A DNA stretch of 64,000 nt from Scandinavium sp036409475. GTDB lineage: Bacteria > Pseudomonadota > Gammaproteobacteria > Enterobacterales > Enterobacteriaceae. The DNA lies in the NCBI RefSeq assembly GCF_036409475.1, contig NZ_JAYRCK010000010.1:1-64000 (forward strand). The letters run 5' to 3'. Positions 25,753 to 35,158 of the stretch are shown piece after piece. Position 1 is the first letter of the stretch; each line of letters opens with the position of its first letter. The notes under the pieces are model-generated. The model did not search any database. It was not told where the DNA came from and saw only the letters and a program-made list of their open reading frames with translations. The position numbers and the translations under genes were made by a program.

Positions 25753-25780
25753 CAAAAAGAAACAGCGGACCAGCCGCTGT
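25753..25780 (-). terminator. yeaY terminator
   Basis: ACAGCGG/CCGCTGT stem with five-base loop, then TTTCTTTTT on the minus strand, 25 bases beyond the yeaY stop. Confidence 0.75.
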
Positions 25781-25805
25781 CACTTAAGCTAATAAAAACA
25801 AGCTA

Positions 25806-26399
25806 TTATTCAGTTACGATAGTCTGTACCTGCGCCGGGCCTGGGTTATACCAGCCCCAGCCACCGTAGCCAGGATAACCACAACGATAGCGGTAGCAGC
25901 CACCCCCCCAGTACGGGTCAATCGGCTGAGGCGGCATCACGACTTGCTGCGTAATACGCCAGCGTTTAAAGCCCGTGGCCTGCATGACCAGGTGGGTATA
26001 TTCCGCCGAGCCAATTTTCCCTTTTTGCGTGCCGGTGATCGGCCCCACAACGGTGACCAGCTGATTACGGAAATCGACAGGGTCGAGGAAGCCATTCACA
26101 TCGGCGTAAACTCGCCCACGTGAAGGCGTGCCAAGTGCAGGGCGAGCCCCTTCATCGAGTGGGACGGTCGCAATTTCAAGCCGGGTTTTGCCCTGCTGGT
26201 TCAGCACGTTGACGACTTTCCCGCCAAAACGCGCTTCCTGACCGACATACAACTGCGGAGCCGCCATTACACGGGTCAGATCCTGCTGCGGTGTTGGGCT
26301 GGTGCCTTTGATTTCATCGGGAACGGAAACACAGCCACTCAATGCAGCCATAACCAGCCCAGCCAGTAATCCACGCACTACCCGTTTTTGACTCGCCAT
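25806..26399 (-). CDS. yeaY: Slp-family outer-membrane lipoprotein YeaY
   Basis: A 197-residue lipoprotein related to the starvation-inducible Slp. The signal peptide ends LAGLVMAALSGC with Cys23 as the lipidation site, and the next residue is not Asp, so outer-membrane sorting is expected. A Slp domain follows (TSPTPQQDLTRVMAAPQLYVGQEARFGGKVV), and the tail is rich in Tyr/Gly/Pro/Trp (GYPGYGGWGWYNPGP). It is downstream of tsaB with a 38-base gap. In E. coli, yeaY responds to sigma-E. Confidence 0.94.
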   Translation of the reverse strand: MASQKRVVRGLLAGLVMAALSGCVSVPDEIKGTSPTPQQDLTRVMAAPQLYVGQEARFGGKVVNVLNQQGKTRLEIATVPLDEGARPALGTPSRGRVYADVNGFLDPVDFRNQLVTVVGPITGTQKGKIGSAEYTHLVMQATGFKRWRITQQVVMPPQPIDPYWGGGCYRYRCGYPGYGGWGWYNPGPAQVQTIVTE

Positions 26400-26437
26400 G
26401 GTGCCACTCCTTTATTCTCAGCGATATATACTGAGAT

Positions 26438-27133
26438 TCATTCCCGGCCAGGAAGTTTCTTCCACGCCACTTCATTGCGTAAATAAACCGGTTCGGCATG
26501 TTCTACGGCAACAGTGTGGCCCAGAGAAAGCTGGTGTACAGCCAGAGGCAACATGTCTTCCGCCGCAGGTAATAAAACGTCGCCATCAACCAGCGTTACT
26601 GCACTGTCAGTGGCCATATCCGGCCAGGCCTGCCAGCCCGTTCCCACCGTCGCCCACTCGCCGTTTAGTTGCTCCAACCGGGCATTAACGGCCTCTGGTT
26701 TAAGCACCGCTTCAGTCGCTTCACCCTGCCAGACGCCCTGCTCATCACGCTGATACTCAGCCCAATACACTTCACCCATGCGAGCGTCAATCGCGGCCAG
26801 CACGCGGGTCGCGCCAGTCTTGCGAAACGCCCCTTGCGCCATGGTGGCAAGCGTTGATACGCCGATCATCGGCAGATTCGCCCCCAGCGCCAGGCCTTGT
26901 GCAATCCCAATCCCGATGCGCACCCCGGTAAAACTGCCCGGGCCACGGCCAAACGCCAGCGCATCAAGCTCGGTGAGCATGACGCCGGTTTCAGTCAGAA
27001 TATCCTGCACCAAAGGCAGAATGCGTTGGGTGTGTTCGCGTGGACAAAGCTCGAAATGAGCACGGATGGCACCGTCATTCCACAGGGCCGCGGAACAGGC
27101 CTCAGTGGCGGTATCAATAGCCAGAATTCGCAT
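26438..27133 (-). CDS. tsaB: tRNA threonylcarbamoyladenosine complex subunit TsaB
   Basis: A 231-residue ASKHA-fold protein, essential partner of TsaD and TsaE in making t6A37 on ANN-decoding tRNAs. The N terminus MRILAIDTATEACSAAL and the GRGPGSFTGVRIG motif are hallmarks of the family. It lacks the metal-binding histidines of TsaD, as TsaB proteins do. It follows yoaA in the same direction (68-base gap), as in E. coli. Confidence 0.96.
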   Translation of the reverse strand: MRILAIDTATEACSAALWNDGAIRAHFELCPREHTQRILPLVQDILTETGVMLTELDALAFGRGPGSFTGVRIGIGIAQGLALGANLPMIGVSTLATMAQGAFRKTGATRVLAAIDARMGEVYWAEYQRDEQGVWQGEATEAVLKPEAVNARLEQLNGEWATVGTGWQAWPDMATDSAVTLVDGDVLLPAAEDMLPLAVHQLSLGHTVAVEHAEPVYLRNEVAWKKLPGRE

Positions 27134-27201
27134 AGGACGTTGCGCTCTCGCAGGTAGCGTTCAATAAAAAAGGCGCGCATCTTAACACAGTTCGTCACAA
27201 A

Positions 27202-29112
27202 TTACGTTAGTGACAACCCGGCAAGAAAGCGCACGGCACGGCTGATATCACGGGTTCGGGGCGTTGGCGGTAAGCTCGACAGGAACACGGCTCCGTAAGG
27301 ACGCATCACCAGACGGTTATCGCAAATCACCAGCACGCCGCGGTCATCCACATCACGTATTAAACGCCCGACCCCCTGCTTCAGGGTAATGACCGCATCC
27401 GGCAACTGGACCTCATCGAAAGGATCGCCTCCGCGTAAGCGGCAATCTTCCATGCGTGCTTTCAGCAGAGGATCTTCCGGAGAGGTGAACGGCAGCTTAT
27501 CGATTATCACTAACGACAGCGTATCGCCGCGCACATCGACACCTTCCCAGAAGCTGCTGGTCGCCACCAGTAGCGCGTTACCGGCACTGACGAATTGTTG
27601 CAGCAACTGGCCTTTGCTGGTTTCGCCCTGCAATAAAACAGGCAAATCCAGCATCGCACGGAAATGTTCCGCCAGCTCGCGCATCATGGCGTGCGAAGTG
27701 CAAAGCATAAAACAGCGGCCGTTGTTCGCTTCAATCATTGGGCGCAGCATGGTGGCCAATTGCTTAGCGCCACCGGGCTGGTTCGGTGACGGCAAGTTTC
27801 GCGGTACGCACAGCAAGGCTTGTGTCGCGTAATCGAAGGGACTGGGCAGCAGTAGAGATTGCGCGTCATCAATGCCCAGGCGAGCGGTGAAGTGATGCAA
27901 ATCGTCATTTACCGACAGTGTCGCGGAGGTGAAAATCCAGCTCCCCTCTTTTTGTGCCATCACTTCTTTAAATTTGTCGGCTACCGTCAGCGGCGTTAAC
28001 GCCAGCGTGAAGTGCCGGGAAGTACATTCGTACCAGTAGCTGAAACCAGGCTGGTTGATCTCTTTTAAACGTTTGAGCCGTGCACGATAGAGCGTGGCGC
28101 GTTCAAATGCCGCATCCAGCAACGCGGAGCGGCCAAGAGAAAGTTTGGCCACGTCATAACAGAGTTCGAGCGCATCATCGAGCAGCAGCAGAGCACGCTG
28201 AATGCCGCTGTCAGCGAGCAGCTCGCGTAAATTGCCCCGATAGCCGGGTTCACCAAGCTGCAGACGAAAATCTTGCGTCGCTTGCGCCAGACGATCCGCA
28301 CATTTCTGGAGCTGCTGGGTGTCTTTCAGTTCCGTGCGATAGGCAATGGTGATGTCTTTTGCCATATCCAGAAGCTGGCGGCTGGAAAGCGACTGGCCGA
28401 AATACTGGCTGGCAATATCAGGAAGCTGATGGGCTTCATCGAAAATCATCACTTCCGCCTCGGGGATCAGCTCCGCAAAGCCGCTCTCTTTCACCACCAT
28501 ATCCGCCAGGAACAGGTGATGGTTCACCACCACCACGTCGGCATCCATCGCTTTTTTACGCGCTTTCACCACAAAACAATCTTTGTACAGTGGGCAGTCA
28601 CTGCCGAGGCAGTTGTCATTGGTACTGGTGACCAGCGGCCAGGCCTGCGAATCTTCAGCCACGCTGACGCAGGTGCTGATGTCGCCATCCACAGTCTGAT
28701 TTGACCAGCTGCGCAGAAGAATGACATCGCTCAGCGTCTGAACCGGTAAATCGCCACCGGCCAACGCCTGTTGCTCAAGGCGCTCCAGACAGAGATAGTT
28801 CGAGCGCCCTTTTAACAGCGCGACTCGGCCTTTAAAGTCCAGAGCCTTTGCTACCGTAGGCAAATCGCGGCTGTAAAGCTGATCCTGCAACGCTTTGGAG
28901 CCCGTAGAAATAATGACTTTTTTATTGGCGCGCAGCGCAGGGGCAAGGTAAGCGTAGGTTTTGCCTGTGCCGGTGCCCGCTTCAACCACCAGCGGGCGCG
29001 TTTCATTGATGGCGTGCGTCACCGCCTCAGCCATCTGCCGCTGCGGTTCGCGGGGTTTAAATCCGGGGATCGCTTTCGCGAGCTGCCCGTCTGTTGCAAA
29101 ATCGTCCGTCAC
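27202..29112 (-). CDS. yoaA: ATP-dependent DNA helicase YoaA (XPD/DinG type)
   Basis: A 636-residue superfamily 2 iron-sulfur helicase that acts with the HolC (chi) protein in repair of blocked replication forks. Walker A EAGTGTGKTYAYL lies near residues 44-56 and the DEAH box in MIFDEAHQLPD. Four cysteines for a 4Fe-4S cluster occur between them (one near residue 110, then CLGSDCPLYKDC). Motif VI is QGVGRLIRD. It is full length. The upstream 400 bases separate it from the divergent glycosyltransferase gene. Confidence 0.95.
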   Translation of the reverse strand: MTDDFATDGQLAKAIPGFKPREPQRQMAEAVTHAINETRPLVVEAGTGTGKTYAYLAPALRANKKVIISTGSKALQDQLYSRDLPTVAKALDFKGRVALLKGRSNYLCLERLEQQALAGGDLPVQTLSDVILLRSWSNQTVDGDISTCVSVAEDSQAWPLVTSTNDNCLGSDCPLYKDCFVVKARKKAMDADVVVVNHHLFLADMVVKESGFAELIPEAEVMIFDEAHQLPDIASQYFGQSLSSRQLLDMAKDITIAYRTELKDTQQLQKCADRLAQATQDFRLQLGEPGYRGNLRELLADSGIQRALLLLDDALELCYDVAKLSLGRSALLDAAFERATLYRARLKRLKEINQPGFSYWYECTSRHFTLALTPLTVADKFKEVMAQKEGSWIFTSATLSVNDDLHHFTARLGIDDAQSLLLPSPFDYATQALLCVPRNLPSPNQPGGAKQLATMLRPMIEANNGRCFMLCTSHAMMRELAEHFRAMLDLPVLLQGETSKGQLLQQFVSAGNALLVATSSFWEGVDVRGDTLSLVIIDKLPFTSPEDPLLKARMEDCRLRGGDPFDEVQLPDAVITLKQGVGRLIRDVDDRGVLVICDNRLVMRPYGAVFLSSLPPTPRTRDISRAVRFLAGLSLT

Positions 29113-29540
29113 ACTGCCCCCTGTAAATCTGGACAGTGATTATGTCAGTGCGTGGGGCGTTGTGCCAGCCAAAGTGCGTTGAGGCGCACAGGTTAATCAG
29201 GTGCACCTCATACTTTATAAAACGATTATCCTGATTCTCTGACTCAGACCAAAATAAAAAAAGTGAGCCCCACCACGGAATTAACTTTGTGAGCCATTCC
29301 ATTTACCTAAAACAAACAATTGCGCTAATGAAATTCCTAAAAATACTTTTTCTATAATGCCGGCGTTAATTTTTCCGTTCAAAACAGTATCATCCAGGCA
29401 CCGGTTAGATTCCTGTCAGGTTGTTACCTTTATATCACGCCAGGGTGGCCTGTTATTGAGTCAAACTGAGCATAAATTCAATACGTCTTCTCCCCTCCCA
29501 TCAGTAGAAGATGAGTTTTATTTACAGGGTGAATACGCAC
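29113..29540. promoter_or_regulatory. AT-rich divergent spacer upstream of the glycosyltransferase gene
   Basis: A 428-base spacer without a credible gene. TATAAT at 29353-29358 is a good -10 candidate for the rightward gene, preceded by AT-rich DNA with A/T tracts, the kind of sequence bound by H-NS. A ribosome site (AGGGTG) lies shortly before ATG 29541. Confidence 0.45.
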
Positions 29541-30746
29541 ATGCCAGGTTGCACAAAGAAAAAATTATTAAAACAACTGCAAAAGCAGCATGAAAAGATT
29601 CAAAAGGGCACATTCAACTATCTGAATTTACAGGGTGCAGACCTTCGCTTCTCTGACCTCAGTTCACTCTGCTTTGAGTTTGTGGATCTGTCAGGGGCGG
29701 ATCTGTCACACAGTAATTTGTCTGGCTGTACGTTTTCATCCACTTCCCTGAGCGCCGTTAATCTCAGTTTTTGCGATATCTCCGGCAGTGAGTTTTACAA
29801 TACAGATATCACCGGACTCCGTCTGACAGAAAGCAACATTGAAGCGGCAGTATTCGAGGAGACCTTCAGCCTTGACGATGTCGATGAACCTGCCAGCCCT
29901 GAGCGTACGGTTTCTGTCTATATGCCCACATGGAACCGTGAAGCGCTGGCGATTCGTGCAATTCAATCCGTTGTCAATCAAGATTATCCCCACTGGGAGT
30001 TGATTGTCATCGATGATAATTCGCCTGACAACAGTACATTGTTGGCTTTTATAGAGAACCTTGCTGACTCAAGAATCCATTATACATTCAATAATTTCTC
30101 ATCAGGCGCCTGCAGTGTCCGAAATCAGGCCATTGAGCAAGCGCAAGGAAAGTACATCGCCGGAATTGACGATGACGATGAGTGGTTACCAAATCGGCTT
30201 ACCACTTTTATGAAACATCAGCATTTGCTGGCGGGATTCTCATTCCTCTATGCAGACGATTATGTTTGTGAAAATAAAAACTATGCAAACCTTGAAGAAT
30301 TGCGTCTGTACCCAAAACCTGCTTTCACGCCAGCACTATTCTGCAAACGCAATATTGTTGGTAACCAGATATTCACCCTTACAGAAAGACTTCGTCATGT
30401 TCTTTTTGACGTGAATTTATCAGCAGCACAAGATTACGACGCATTTTACAGATTGAGTCTGGAATACGGCTCCCCTTACAAGGTAAATGCCGCTACGCAA
30501 ATTCTGTATGTCAATCATGGGGAGGTCAGAATTACACAATCAAGGAAGAAGTTTTCTGGCTACCTGAACTTTTATCGCAAGCATAAAGCTCATTTAGACA
30601 GGTCTGGTCGTAAGTATCAGCTTTTCACTTTTTACGCTATTCGCAATAAAAAAATGTCTGTCCGAACGCTGTTAAAACTTCTGACACTGCGCAACCTGAA
30701 GCGATTTGTTACCGACAAACTCACTGTACATAAGAAAAAGTATTAA
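29541..30746 (+). CDS. Pentapeptide-repeat / family 2 glycosyltransferase fusion protein
   Basis: A 401-residue two-domain protein. Residues about 25-105 are pentapeptide repeats of the A(D/N)LXX type (LQGADLRFSDLSS, LSGADLSHSNLSG), forming a right-handed beta-helix. From about 120 the protein is a GT-A glycosyltransferase: VSVYMPTWNREALAIRAIQSVV, ELIVIDDNSPDNS, and a metal-binding acidic motif GIDDDDEW near 205-212. The C terminus is basic. The ATG at 29541 is preferred over 29511, which lacks a proper ribosome site. Base composition is lower in GC than in the flanking genes and E. coli K-12 has no gene here, suggesting acquisition. The acceptor sugar is unknown. Confidence 0.8.
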   Translation: MPGCTKKKLLKQLQKQHEKIQKGTFNYLNLQGADLRFSDLSSLCFEFVDLSGADLSHSNLSGCTFSSTSLSAVNLSFCDISGSEFYNTDITGLRLTESNIEAAVFEETFSLDDVDEPASPERTVSVYMPTWNREALAIRAIQSVVNQDYPHWELIVIDDNSPDNSTLLAFIENLADSRIHYTFNNFSSGACSVRNQAIEQAQGKYIAGIDDDDEWLPNRLTTFMKHQHLLAGFSFLYADDYVCENKNYANLEELRLYPKPAFTPALFCKRNIVGNQIFTLTERLRHVLFDVNLSAAQDYDAFYRLSLEYGSPYKVNAATQILYVNHGEVRITQSRKKFSGYLNFYRKHKAHLDRSGRKYQLFTFYAIRNKKMSVRTLLKLLTLRNLKRFVTDKLTVHKKKY

Positions 30747-30844
30747 AGGTGCAGTCCATGAGCACGCCCCGTCAAACGGGTGACGCAGTCGCCACATTGT
30801 GGCACTCTTGCCGCGTTTAAATGGAAGCCTAAGAGGACACTGAA

Positions 30845-31189
30845 ATGACGATTGTTCGTATTGATGCAGAAGCCCGCTGGTCTGATGTTGTCATTCACAA
30901 CCAGACGATTTACTACACCGGCGTACCGGAAAACCTGGATGCGGATGCCTTTGAACAAACCGCCAATACGCTGGCGCAGATTGATAAAATCCTGGAAAAA
31001 CAGGGTAGCGATAAATCTCGCATTCTCGACGCAACCATTTTTCTTGCCGATAAAGCAGATTTTGCTGCAATGAATAAAGCGTGGGATGCGTGGGTGGTGG
31101 CCGGTCATGCGCCGGTGCGTTGCACCGTGCAGGCCGGGCTGATGAAACCGCAGTACAAAGTTGAAATTAAGATTGTTGCTGCTGTATAA
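30845..31189 (+). CDS. yoaB: RidA-family protein YoaB
   Basis: A 114-residue member of the Rid (YjgF/YER057c/UK114) family of small trimeric enamine/imine deaminases. Conserved features include the RidA-type segment DRSRILDATIFLADKADFAAMNKAWDAWV-like region (residues about 55-88) and the Arg-containing APVRCTVQAGL motif. It has a good ribosome site (AAGAGGA) and its own strong terminator. The exact substrate is unknown. In E. coli its neighbour yoaC follows, but that gene is absent here. Confidence 0.93.
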   Translation: MTIVRIDAEARWSDVVIHNQTIYYTGVPENLDADAFEQTANTLAQIDKILEKQGSDKSRILDATIFLADKADFAAMNKAWDAWVVAGHAPVRCTVQAGLMKPQYKVEIKIVAAV

Positions 31190-31194
31190 ACAGC

Positions 31195-31220
31195 AAACCT
31201 TTTGCTAAGCAAAAGGTTTT
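31195..31220 (+). terminator. yoaB terminator
   Basis: 11-bp perfect stem AAACCTTTTGC/GCAAAAGGTTT with a three-base loop, ending in TTTT. Confidence 0.8.
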
Positions 31221-31229
31221 AATGTTTGC

Positions 31230-31265
31230 GCCCTCTCCCCGTGGGAGAGGGTTGGGGAGAGGGCA
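31230..31265. repeat. Short extragenic palindrome (CCCTCTCCC type)
   Basis: CCCTCTCCC/GGGAGAGGG with a three-base loop, followed by a second GAGGGC half, resembling the widespread enterobacterial extragenic palindromes. A half-like sequence occurs near 11238-11255, downstream of dadX. Confidence 0.55.
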
Positions 31266-31291
31266 TCAGACCGCACGGCCTACTGCCTCAG

Positions 31292-31477
31292 TTACTCGTC
31301 TTCGTCCTCATCCTCGAAGCGCGCCACTATCTGTTCGCCGGTATGACTGGCGCGTATTTCTTTCGCCACCAGTTGGATTGCTTCCCCGCTACTCATTCCC
31401 TGTGTCATCAATTCCTGAATGCGCTCGACGGCTTGTTGCTGCTGCTCATGACTCAGTGAAGGTAAACCTGCAAACAT
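31292..31477 (-). CDS. yoaH: Small protein YoaH (UPF0181)
   Basis: A 61-residue UPF0181 protein of unknown function. The family core MFAGLPSLSHEQQQQAVERIQELMTQG is predicted to form helices; the C terminus is an acidic tail, EDEDEDE. It is divergent from pabB, as in E. coli, and lies between yoaB and pabB. Confidence 0.92.
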   Translation of the reverse strand: MFAGLPSLSHEQQQQAVERIQELMTQGMSSGEAIQLVAKEIRASHTGEQIVARFEDEDEDE

Positions 31478-31553
31478 GGTGAACTCCTGCTACATTGTTG
31501 GCGTTTATTATTTCATGCCGCCTGCCACATAGCCAGCAGGTGGCGCAGATGGA

Positions 31554-32918
31554 TTGAGGTCGATGTTGTCCCCTGCTGTCATTACGCTTCCCTGGCGCGC
31601 GGATGCCGCTGAACACTATTTTTTCCCGCTTTCTTCCCGGCCCTGGGCAATGCTGCTGCACTCCGGGCACGCAGACCATACTCACAACCGTTTTGATATC
31701 CTGGTCGCCAGTCCTGTCGCGATGCTGCAAACTTACGGGAAGATCACACGCATTGAAGAAGATGGTCATATTGGTGAATCTGCCGATGATCCGTTGTTGT
31801 TACTGAAACAGGCCCTCACAAAGCATCAGATTAACCCGCAAACAAATGCAGATTTTCCCTTCCAGGGCGGCGCACTGGGTTTGTTCGGTTATGATCTTGG
31901 CCGTCGTTTCGAATCCCTGCCGGAACATGCAAAGGCCGATATTGATACGCCAGATATGGCCGTCGGGATTTATCGCTGGGCATTGATTGTCGACCATCAC
32001 CGCGAAGTGGTGTCGTTACTGAGCTATGACGATCCGAAACAGCGCCTCGCCTGGCTGGAAAGCTGTTCAAACGCTAAGACTGCTGATTTCGAGCTGACTT
32101 CCGCCTGGCAATCCAACATGACGCGCGAAACCTATGGTGAAAAGTTTCGTCAGGTGCAGGCGTATCTGCAAAGCGGCGACTGTTACCAGGTCAATCTTGC
32201 TCAGCGTTTTCAGGCCGATTATCGCGGCGACGAATGGCAGGCCTTTAAGCATTTAAACGCTTCAAACCGTGCGCCTTTCAGCGCGTTTCTCCGTCTGCCC
32301 GAAAGCGCCATTTTGAGCCTTTCGCCTGAGCGTTTTATTCACCTTGAAGAAGGCCATATTCAGACACGCCCGATTAAAGGCACGCTGCCGCGTCTGTCCG
32401 ACCCGGTCGCCGATGCGCAACAGGCAGAAAAGCTCAGGCTTTCGCCAAAAGACCGGGCAGAAAATCTGATGATTGTTGATTTGATGCGCAATGATATTGG
32501 TCGCGTTGCCGTGCCCGGTAGCGTTCGCGTCCCCGAACTGTTTGTCGTTGAGCCTTTCCCGGCGGTGCATCATCTGGTGAGTACAATAACCGCTGAGTTG
32601 CCTGATAACCTGCACGCCACCGATCTGCTGCGCGCAGCGTTTCCAGGCGGGTCGATAACCGGCGCACCTAAAGTCAGGGCGATGGAAATCATTGATGAAC
32701 TGGAGCCGCATCGCCGTAATGCGTGGTGCGGCAGCATCGGCTATCTCAGCTTTTGCGGCACAATGGACACCAGCATTACTATCCGCACACTGACGGCAAC
32801 GCAGGGTAAGCTCTCTTGTTCAGCAGGGGGGGGTATCGTCGCCGACAGTGAAGAGCAAGCGGAATATCAGGAAACCTTTGATAAAGTTAATCGTATCCTG
32901 CGACAACTGGAGTCCTAA
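31554..32918 (+). CDS. pabB: Aminodeoxychorismate synthase component I
   Basis: A 454-residue chorismate-utilising enzyme making 4-amino-4-deoxychorismate with PabA, the first step to p-aminobenzoate and folate. Conserved PIKGT (the lysine is the PabB nucleophile), AENLMIVDLMRNDIGRV and GGSITGAPKVRAMEIIDELE are present. Start uncertain: TTG 31554 (MRSMLSPAV) fits the E. coli length better, while ATG 31563 (MLSPAV) has GAGG only three bases upstream. nudL follows after three bases, so translation is likely coupled. Confidence 0.95.
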   Translation: MRSMLSPAVITLPWRADAAEHYFFPLSSRPWAMLLHSGHADHTHNRFDILVASPVAMLQTYGKITRIEEDGHIGESADDPLLLLKQALTKHQINPQTNADFPFQGGALGLFGYDLGRRFESLPEHAKADIDTPDMAVGIYRWALIVDHHREVVSLLSYDDPKQRLAWLESCSNAKTADFELTSAWQSNMTRETYGEKFRQVQAYLQSGDCYQVNLAQRFQADYRGDEWQAFKHLNASNRAPFSAFLRLPESAILSLSPERFIHLEEGHIQTRPIKGTLPRLSDPVADAQQAEKLRLSPKDRAENLMIVDLMRNDIGRVAVPGSVRVPELFVVEPFPAVHHLVSTITAELPDNLHATDLLRAAFPGGSITGAPKVRAMEIIDELEPHRRNAWCGSIGYLSFCGTMDTSITIRTLTATQGKLSCSAGGGIVADSEEQAEYQETFDKVNRILRQLES

Positions 32919-32921
32919 CGC

Positions 32922-33500
32922 ATGCCGCACCCGGACCTTAAACTTGATGAGTTTATTTCCCGCTTTCAGCTTTTGCGCCCACAGGCAACCCGGGCGTCAC
33001 TGAATCAAAGAAAAGCGGCGGTGCTGATCCCCATCGTGCGCCGGGAAGAACCGGGCCTGCTGTTAACCAAACGCTCTTCGCACCTGCGTAAACATGCCGG
33101 GCAAGTCGCTTTTCCCGGTGGCGCAGTCGACAGCAGCGATGCGTCGCTGATAGCCGCCGCACTGCGTGAAGCGCAGGAAGAAGTGGCTATTCCGCCCTCT
33201 TCGGTTGAAATCCTGGGCGTACTGCCACCCGTGGATAGCGTGACAGGATTTCAGGTCACGCCTGTCGTGGGCATCATCCCCCCTGACCTTCATTATCATG
33301 CAAGCGAAGATGAAGTGGCTGCGGTCTTCGAAATGCCGCTGGCAGAAGCCCTGCGCCTTGGGCGCTATCACCCGCTGGATATCCATCGCCGCGGCAATTC
33401 ACACCGCGTATGGCTCTCGTGGTATCAGCATTATTTTGTCTGGGGAATGACCGCAGGCATTATTCGTGAGCTAGCGCTGCAAGTCGGCCTTAAACCTTAA
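32922..33500 (+). CDS. nudL: CoA pyrophosphatase NudL
   Basis: A 192-residue Nudix hydrolase, predicted from the family to split coenzyme A and derivatives. The Nudix box GGAVDSSDASLIAAALREAQEEVAI lies at about residues 64-88 with its catalytic REAQEE. The preceding LLTKRSSHLRKHAGQVAFPG matches the UPF0035 CoA-pyrophosphatase signature. It forms a two-gene unit with pabB. Confidence 0.93.
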   Translation: MPHPDLKLDEFISRFQLLRPQATRASLNQRKAAVLIPIVRREEPGLLLTKRSSHLRKHAGQVAFPGGAVDSSDASLIAAALREAQEEVAIPPSSVEILGVLPPVDSVTGFQVTPVVGIIPPDLHYHASEDEVAAVFEMPLAEALRLGRYHPLDIHRRGNSHRVWLSWYQHYFVWGMTAGIIRELALQVGLKP

Positions 33501-33674
33501 CTATACTGTGGTATAGGGCTAATGTGATCCCCTTTACGCTATTAGTAAATTCAAGGTGAAGCATTAGTTTAATTCATGTGAATAGTTAAGCTGCGTTACC
33601 GGTTCCCTCTTACACTATGCGCAGTTATTACATCGTTATCGGAGCTTTCCGGTAACCCTGTCAGGAGTGTTAAA

Positions 33675-35039
33675 GTGATTAGTCTATTCGACATGTTCAA
33701 GGTGGGGATTGGCCCCTCATCTTCCCACACTGTAGGCCCGATGAAGGCCGGTAAACAGTTCGTCGATGACCTGGTCGAAAAGGGAATGATCGATGACGTT
33801 ACCCGCGTGGCGGTTGACGTTTATGGTTCACTGTCATTGACCGGTAAAGGCCATCATACCGATATCGCCATTATTATGGGTCTGGCCGGCAACATGCCCG
33901 ATACCGTCGATATCGACGCCATCCCGGCGTTTATCCGTGATGTGGAAACCCGTGGCCGTCTGCTGCTGGCGCAGGGCCGTCGTGAAGTCGATTTCCCGCA
34001 GGATGACGGCATGCGTTTTCGCAGTGACAACCTCTCTCTGCATGAAAACGGCATGTCGATTCATGCTTTCGCGGGTGAGAAAGTCATTTACAGCAAAACC
34101 TATTACTCCATCGGCGGCGGTTTTATCGTCGATGAAGAGCATTTTGGGCAGGACGTCAGCGGTGACGTGAAGGTGCCGTATCCGTTTAAGTCTGCCAAAG
34201 AGATGCTGGACTACTGCAAAGACACCGGTCTGTCACTTTCCGGCATGGTGATGCAGAACGAGCTGGCGCTGCACAGCAAAAAAGAAATTGAAGACTATTT
34301 TGCCAACGTCTGGCAGACCATGCAGGCCTGTATCGATCGCGGTTTGAATACCGAAGGCGTGTTGCCAGGGCCATTGCGCGTTCCGCGTCGTGCAGCAGCA
34401 CTTCGCCGTATGCTGGTCAGTCAGGACAAAACCAACAGCGACCCGATGACCGTCGTTGACTGGGTTAACATGTTTGCGCTCGCAGTGAACGAAGAAAATG
34501 CTGCAGGTGGCCGTGTGGTGACTGCGCCAACCAATGGCGCGTGCGGTATCGTTCCAGCGGTGCTCGCTTACTACGACCACTTTATCGAGCCCGTGAGCCC
34601 GGAAAGCTATATTCGCTACTTCCTCGCGTCGGGTGCGATTGGCGCGCTGTACAAAATGAACGCCTCTATTTCCGGCGCGGAAGTAGGCTGTCAGGGTGAA
34701 GTCGGTGTGGCGTGTTCGATGGCTGCGGCTGGCCTTGCAGAGCTGCTGGGCGCAAGCCCTGAGCAGGTTTGTGTGGCCGCAGAAATTGGGATGGAACACA
34801 ACCTCGGCCTTACCTGTGACCCGGTTGCCGGGCAGGTGCAGGTGCCTTGCATTGAGCGTAACGCGATTGCCTCCGTGAAGGCCATCAACTCCGCTCGCAT
34901 GGCAATGCGCCGTACCAGTGAACCGCGTGTTTCTCTGGATAAAGTCATTGAAACCATGTACGAGACCGGCAAAGACATGAACGCCAAGTACCGCGAAACC
35001 TCGCGTGGCGGTCTGGCCATCAAAGTGCAATGTGACTAA
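33675..35039 (+). CDS. sdaA: L-serine dehydratase 1 (4Fe-4S)
   Basis: A 454-residue L-serine deaminase giving pyruvate and ammonia, using an oxygen-labile 4Fe-4S cluster instead of PLP. The N-terminal SSSHTVGPMKAG, the NGACGIV segment, and the cluster cysteines in VGCQGEVGVACSMA and TCDPVAGQVQVPC are all present. The start is GTG 33675, preceded by CAGGAG. It is nearly identical to E. coli SdaA. A 6-bp palindrome, CTATAC/GTATAG, lies upstream near 33501-33516, use unknown. Confidence 0.97.
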   Translation: MISLFDMFKVGIGPSSSHTVGPMKAGKQFVDDLVEKGMIDDVTRVAVDVYGSLSLTGKGHHTDIAIIMGLAGNMPDTVDIDAIPAFIRDVETRGRLLLAQGRREVDFPQDDGMRFRSDNLSLHENGMSIHAFAGEKVIYSKTYYSIGGGFIVDEEHFGQDVSGDVKVPYPFKSAKEMLDYCKDTGLSLSGMVMQNELALHSKKEIEDYFANVWQTMQACIDRGLNTEGVLPGPLRVPRRAAALRRMLVSQDKTNSDPMTVVDWVNMFALAVNEENAAGGRVVTAPTNGACGIVPAVLAYYDHFIEPVSPESYIRYFLASGAIGALYKMNASISGAEVGCQGEVGVACSMAAAGLAELLGASPEQVCVAAEIGMEHNLGLTCDPVAGQVQVPCIERNAIASVKAINSARMAMRRTSEPRVSLDKVIETMYETGKDMNAKYRETSRGGLAIKVQCD

Positions 35040-35045
35040 TCCCCC

Positions 35046-35076
35046 TCGCCCATCTCCCACAGATGGGCGATTTTTT
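35046..35076 (+). terminator. sdaA terminator
   Basis: 10-bp stem TCGCCCATCT/AGATGGGCGA, five-base loop, then T6. Confidence 0.88.
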
Positions 35077-35158
35077 ATGCCAGTCCCCTTTTTTTAGCGA
35101 CAGAGCACTACACTTGCTCTGTTAACGCTGACATTCTGGTCGGCGTTCACCGGAGTGG

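Noticed and set aside
29357..29593. Open frame of 78 codons overlapping the start of the glycosyltransferase gene
   Set aside because: It overlaps the better-supported gene in another frame and spans its likely promoter and ribosome site.
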